64,000 nt of DNA from DATCMA01 sp036563645 (GTDB lineage Bacteria; Actinomycetota; Actinomycetes; Mycobacteriales; Micromonosporaceae). The stretch spans positions 1 to 64,000 of the forward strand of contig DATCMA010000058.1 in assembly GCA_036563645.1 (NCBI GenBank), given 5' to 3'. Below are positions 62,452 through 64,000 of the stretch, piece after piece. The translations under genes and the position numbers were made by a program. Each line of letters opens with the position of its first letter. Position 1 is the first letter of the stretch. The notes beneath the pieces are model-generated. The model searched no databases. It saw only the letters and a list, made by a program, of their open reading frames with translations, and was not told the DNA's origin.

Positions 62452-62457
62452 ACAGTA
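62452..62457 (-). promoter_or_regulatory. Candidate leaderless promoter of rarA
   Basis: TACTGT on the minus strand ends seven bases before the rarA GTG. A TTGTCG is 19 bp upstream of it as a possible -35. There is no Shine-Dalgarno before the GTG. Confidence 0.5.
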
Positions 62458-62593
62458 CCGGCCCGTCCCACCGGCCCGACAACACACCGCAACGGGGCAC
62501 ACGCCGCTGGGGCGCCGCGGCCCAGGACGAGCCTGGGCCGCGGACACTGGGCCATCGCCGCCATGCCCCGGCGCCACGCCGCGCGGTCGCGCG

Positions 62594-64000
62594 CTACGAC
62601 GGCTGCACGGCCCCCGCGACTCCGGCGGTGCCGGGCACCGATACCGCGACCTTGGGCGTGGCGTCCACGCCGGCCTCCCGGCGCTGCTCGGCGGTGATCG
62701 GTGTCGGGGCGCCGGTCAGCGGGTCCAGTCCTCCTCGCGTCTTGGGGAACGCGATCACGTCGCGGATCGAATCGGCCCCGGCGAGCAGCATGCAGACGCG
62801 GTCCCACCCGAAGGCGATGCCCGCGTGCGGCGGTGGGCCGTACTTGAACGCCTCGAGGAGGAAGCCGAACTTCTCCGCCGCCTCCTGCGGGCTGATCCCG
62901 ATGAGTTCGAAGACCCGCCGCTGGACGTCCGCCCGGTGGATACGCACCGACCCACCGCCGATCTCGTTGCCGTTGCAGACGAGGTCGTACGCGTAGGCGA
63001 GCGCCTGGTCGGGGGCCTCCTCGAAGCGGTCCACCCACTCGGCCGTCGGCGAGGTGAAGGGATGGTGGACCGTCGTCCACCCGCCGTCCTCGGTGCGCTC
63101 GAACATCGGCGCGTCGGTCACCCAGCAGAACGCCCACGCGCTCTCGTCGATGAGATTGGCCCGCTTGGCGATCTCGACTCGGGCCGCGCCGAGCAGCTCC
63201 TGCGCTTCCCGACGGTTGGTCGAGGCGGCGAAGAAGATGGCGTCGCCCGGCCTGGCCCCCACCGCGTCCGGCAAGCCAGCGAGGTGCTCCGCGGAGAGGT
63301 TCTTGGCGACCGGGCCGCGCGGCTCGCCGGTGTCGGGGTCGAGCACCACGTACGCCAGGCCGCGCGCGCCGCGCGCCCGCGCCCACTCCTGCCAGCCGTC
63401 GAGCTCCTTACGGCTCTGGCTCGCCCCGCCCGGCATAACCACCGCGCCGACGTACCCACCGGCGTCAATCGCCTGCGCGAAGATCCGAAACTCGGTGCCC
63501 CGCAGGTACTCGGTGAGGTCGACCAGCTCGACGCCGAAGCGGAGGTCCGGCTTGTCCGACCCGTACCGCTCCATCGCCTCGTGCCAAGTGATCCGCGGGA
63601 TCGGGCGCGGGATGTCGTACCCGGCGAGCTCCCGCCAGAGCGCGGCGACAATCGCCTCCCCCAACTCGATCACATCGTCTTGGGTGACGAACGACATCTC
63701 GATGTCGAGCTGGGTGAACTCCGGTTGCCGGTCGGCGCGGAAGTCCTCGTCCCGGTAGCAGCGCGCGATCTGGTAGTAGCGCTCGAAGCCGGCGACCATC
63801 AACAGCTGCTTGAACAACTGCGGTGACTGCGGCAGGGCGTACCACGTCCCTGGCTGGAGGCGCACCGGCACGAGGAAGTCCCGCGCGCCTTCCGGCGTCG
63901 ACCGGGTCAACGTCGGCGTCTCGATCTCCAGGAAGCCACGGTCGTGCAGCAGATTGCGCACGATCTGGCTGGCTCGGGACCGGAGCCGCAAGGCACGCGC
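62594..64000 (-). CDS. aspS: Aspartyl-tRNA synthetase, 3' part (N terminus beyond the right edge)
   Basis: The visible 468 residues cover the class IIb catalytic core and the bacterial insertion. FLEIETPTLTRSTPEGARDF is motif 1, and ARCYRDEDFRADRQPEFTQLD is motif 2 with the ATP Arg. The GAD insertion domain (about 150-290 of the fragment) comes next, and GIAFGWDRVCMLLAG is motif 3 near the C terminus. The reading frame runs without a stop to base 64000. The missing part is the N-terminal OB-fold anticodon-binding domain. Whether it charges only tRNA-Asp or also tRNA-Asn cannot be told from this part. Confidence 0.96.
   Translation of the reverse strand, partial: ARALRLRSRASQIVRNLLHDRGFLEIETPTLTRSTPEGARDFLVPVRLQPGTWYALPQSPQLFKQLLMVAGFERYYQIARCYRDEDFRADRQPEFTQLDIEMSFVTQDDVIELGEAIVAALWRELAGYDIPRPIPRITWHEAMERYGSDKPDLRFGVELVDLTEYLRGTEFRIFAQAIDAGGYVGAVVMPGGASQSRKELDGWQEWARARGARGLAYVVLDPDTGEPRGPVAKNLSAEHLAGLPDAVGARPGDAIFFAASTNRREAQELLGAARVEIAKRANLIDESAWAFCWVTDAPMFERTEDGGWTTVHHPFTSPTAEWVDRFEEAPDQALAYAYDLVCNGNEIGGGSVRIHRADVQRRVFELIGISPQEAAEKFGFLLEAFKYGPPPHAGIAFGWDRVCMLLAGADSIRDVIAFPKTRGGLDPLTGAPTPITAEQRREAGVDATPKVAVSVPGTAGVAGAVQPS

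Overview
This window is a GC-rich chromosomal segment of an actinomycete. The evidence is the BldD-type regulator, the actinobacterial integration host factor (mIHF), a PriA without helicase motifs, DUF397 and DUF5753 proteins, many GTG starts, -10 boxes of the TAnnnT type, and an infC that appears to start at ATC. The mixture fits a filamentous or spore-forming lineage such as Streptomyces or Streptosporangiales relatives, but I cannot name a genus. Almost everything is housekeeping biosynthesis on the minus strand. Only bldD and an MFS exporter are on the plus strand. I saw no tRNA gene, insertion sequence, phage gene or CRISPR array.

Layout from left to right. The left edge (1-170) is the promoter and leader of an rRNA operon whose 16S gene lies outside the window. 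Next come an alkyladenine DNA glycosylase and the arginine operon argC-J-B-D-F-R-G-H (997-9704), with two candidate ARG boxes around its promoter. Then pheS-pheT, an rRNA/tRNA methyltransferase, and infC-rpmI-rplT behind a long structured leader (9873-16080). A PH-domain membrane protein and a DMT-type transporter lead to ribD-ribE-ribBA-ribH and hisE-hisG. The rib genes sit behind an FMN riboswitch at 22646-22815, and a small probable leaderless ORF is coupled to hisE.

From 22905 to 35000 there are a receiver-GGDEF protein, rpe, rsmB, fmt, def, priA, metK, coaBC, rpoZ, gmk, mihF and pyrF. From 33957 to 43661 the pyrimidine operon pyrR-pyrB-pyrC-carA-carB-pyrD-pyrF runs behind a PyrR-type RNA hairpin that covers the Shine-Dalgarno of pyrR. 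bldD diverges from it and meets nusB at a strong bidirectional terminator.

From 44450 to 53515 are nusB, efp and the shikimate genes aroQ, aroB, aroK, aroC and aroE. Two accessory pieces interrupt them: a WYL regulator between aroB and aroK, and an MFS exporter plus a DUF397/XRE-DUF5753 pair between aroC and aroE. The right end holds mltG, ruvX, alaS, two small membrane proteins, a large disordered membrane protein, rarA and the 3' part of aspS.

The genes form coherent supply modules: arginine, riboflavin, histidine entry, UMP, shikimate, SAM, coenzyme A and translation factors. I found no clear new defence or biosynthetic system. The most interesting material is regulatory and structural: the infC leader, the uORF-hisE overlap, palindromes at metK, aroC and the WYL gene, a duplication across the alaS stop codon, and the repeat-bearing disordered protein.
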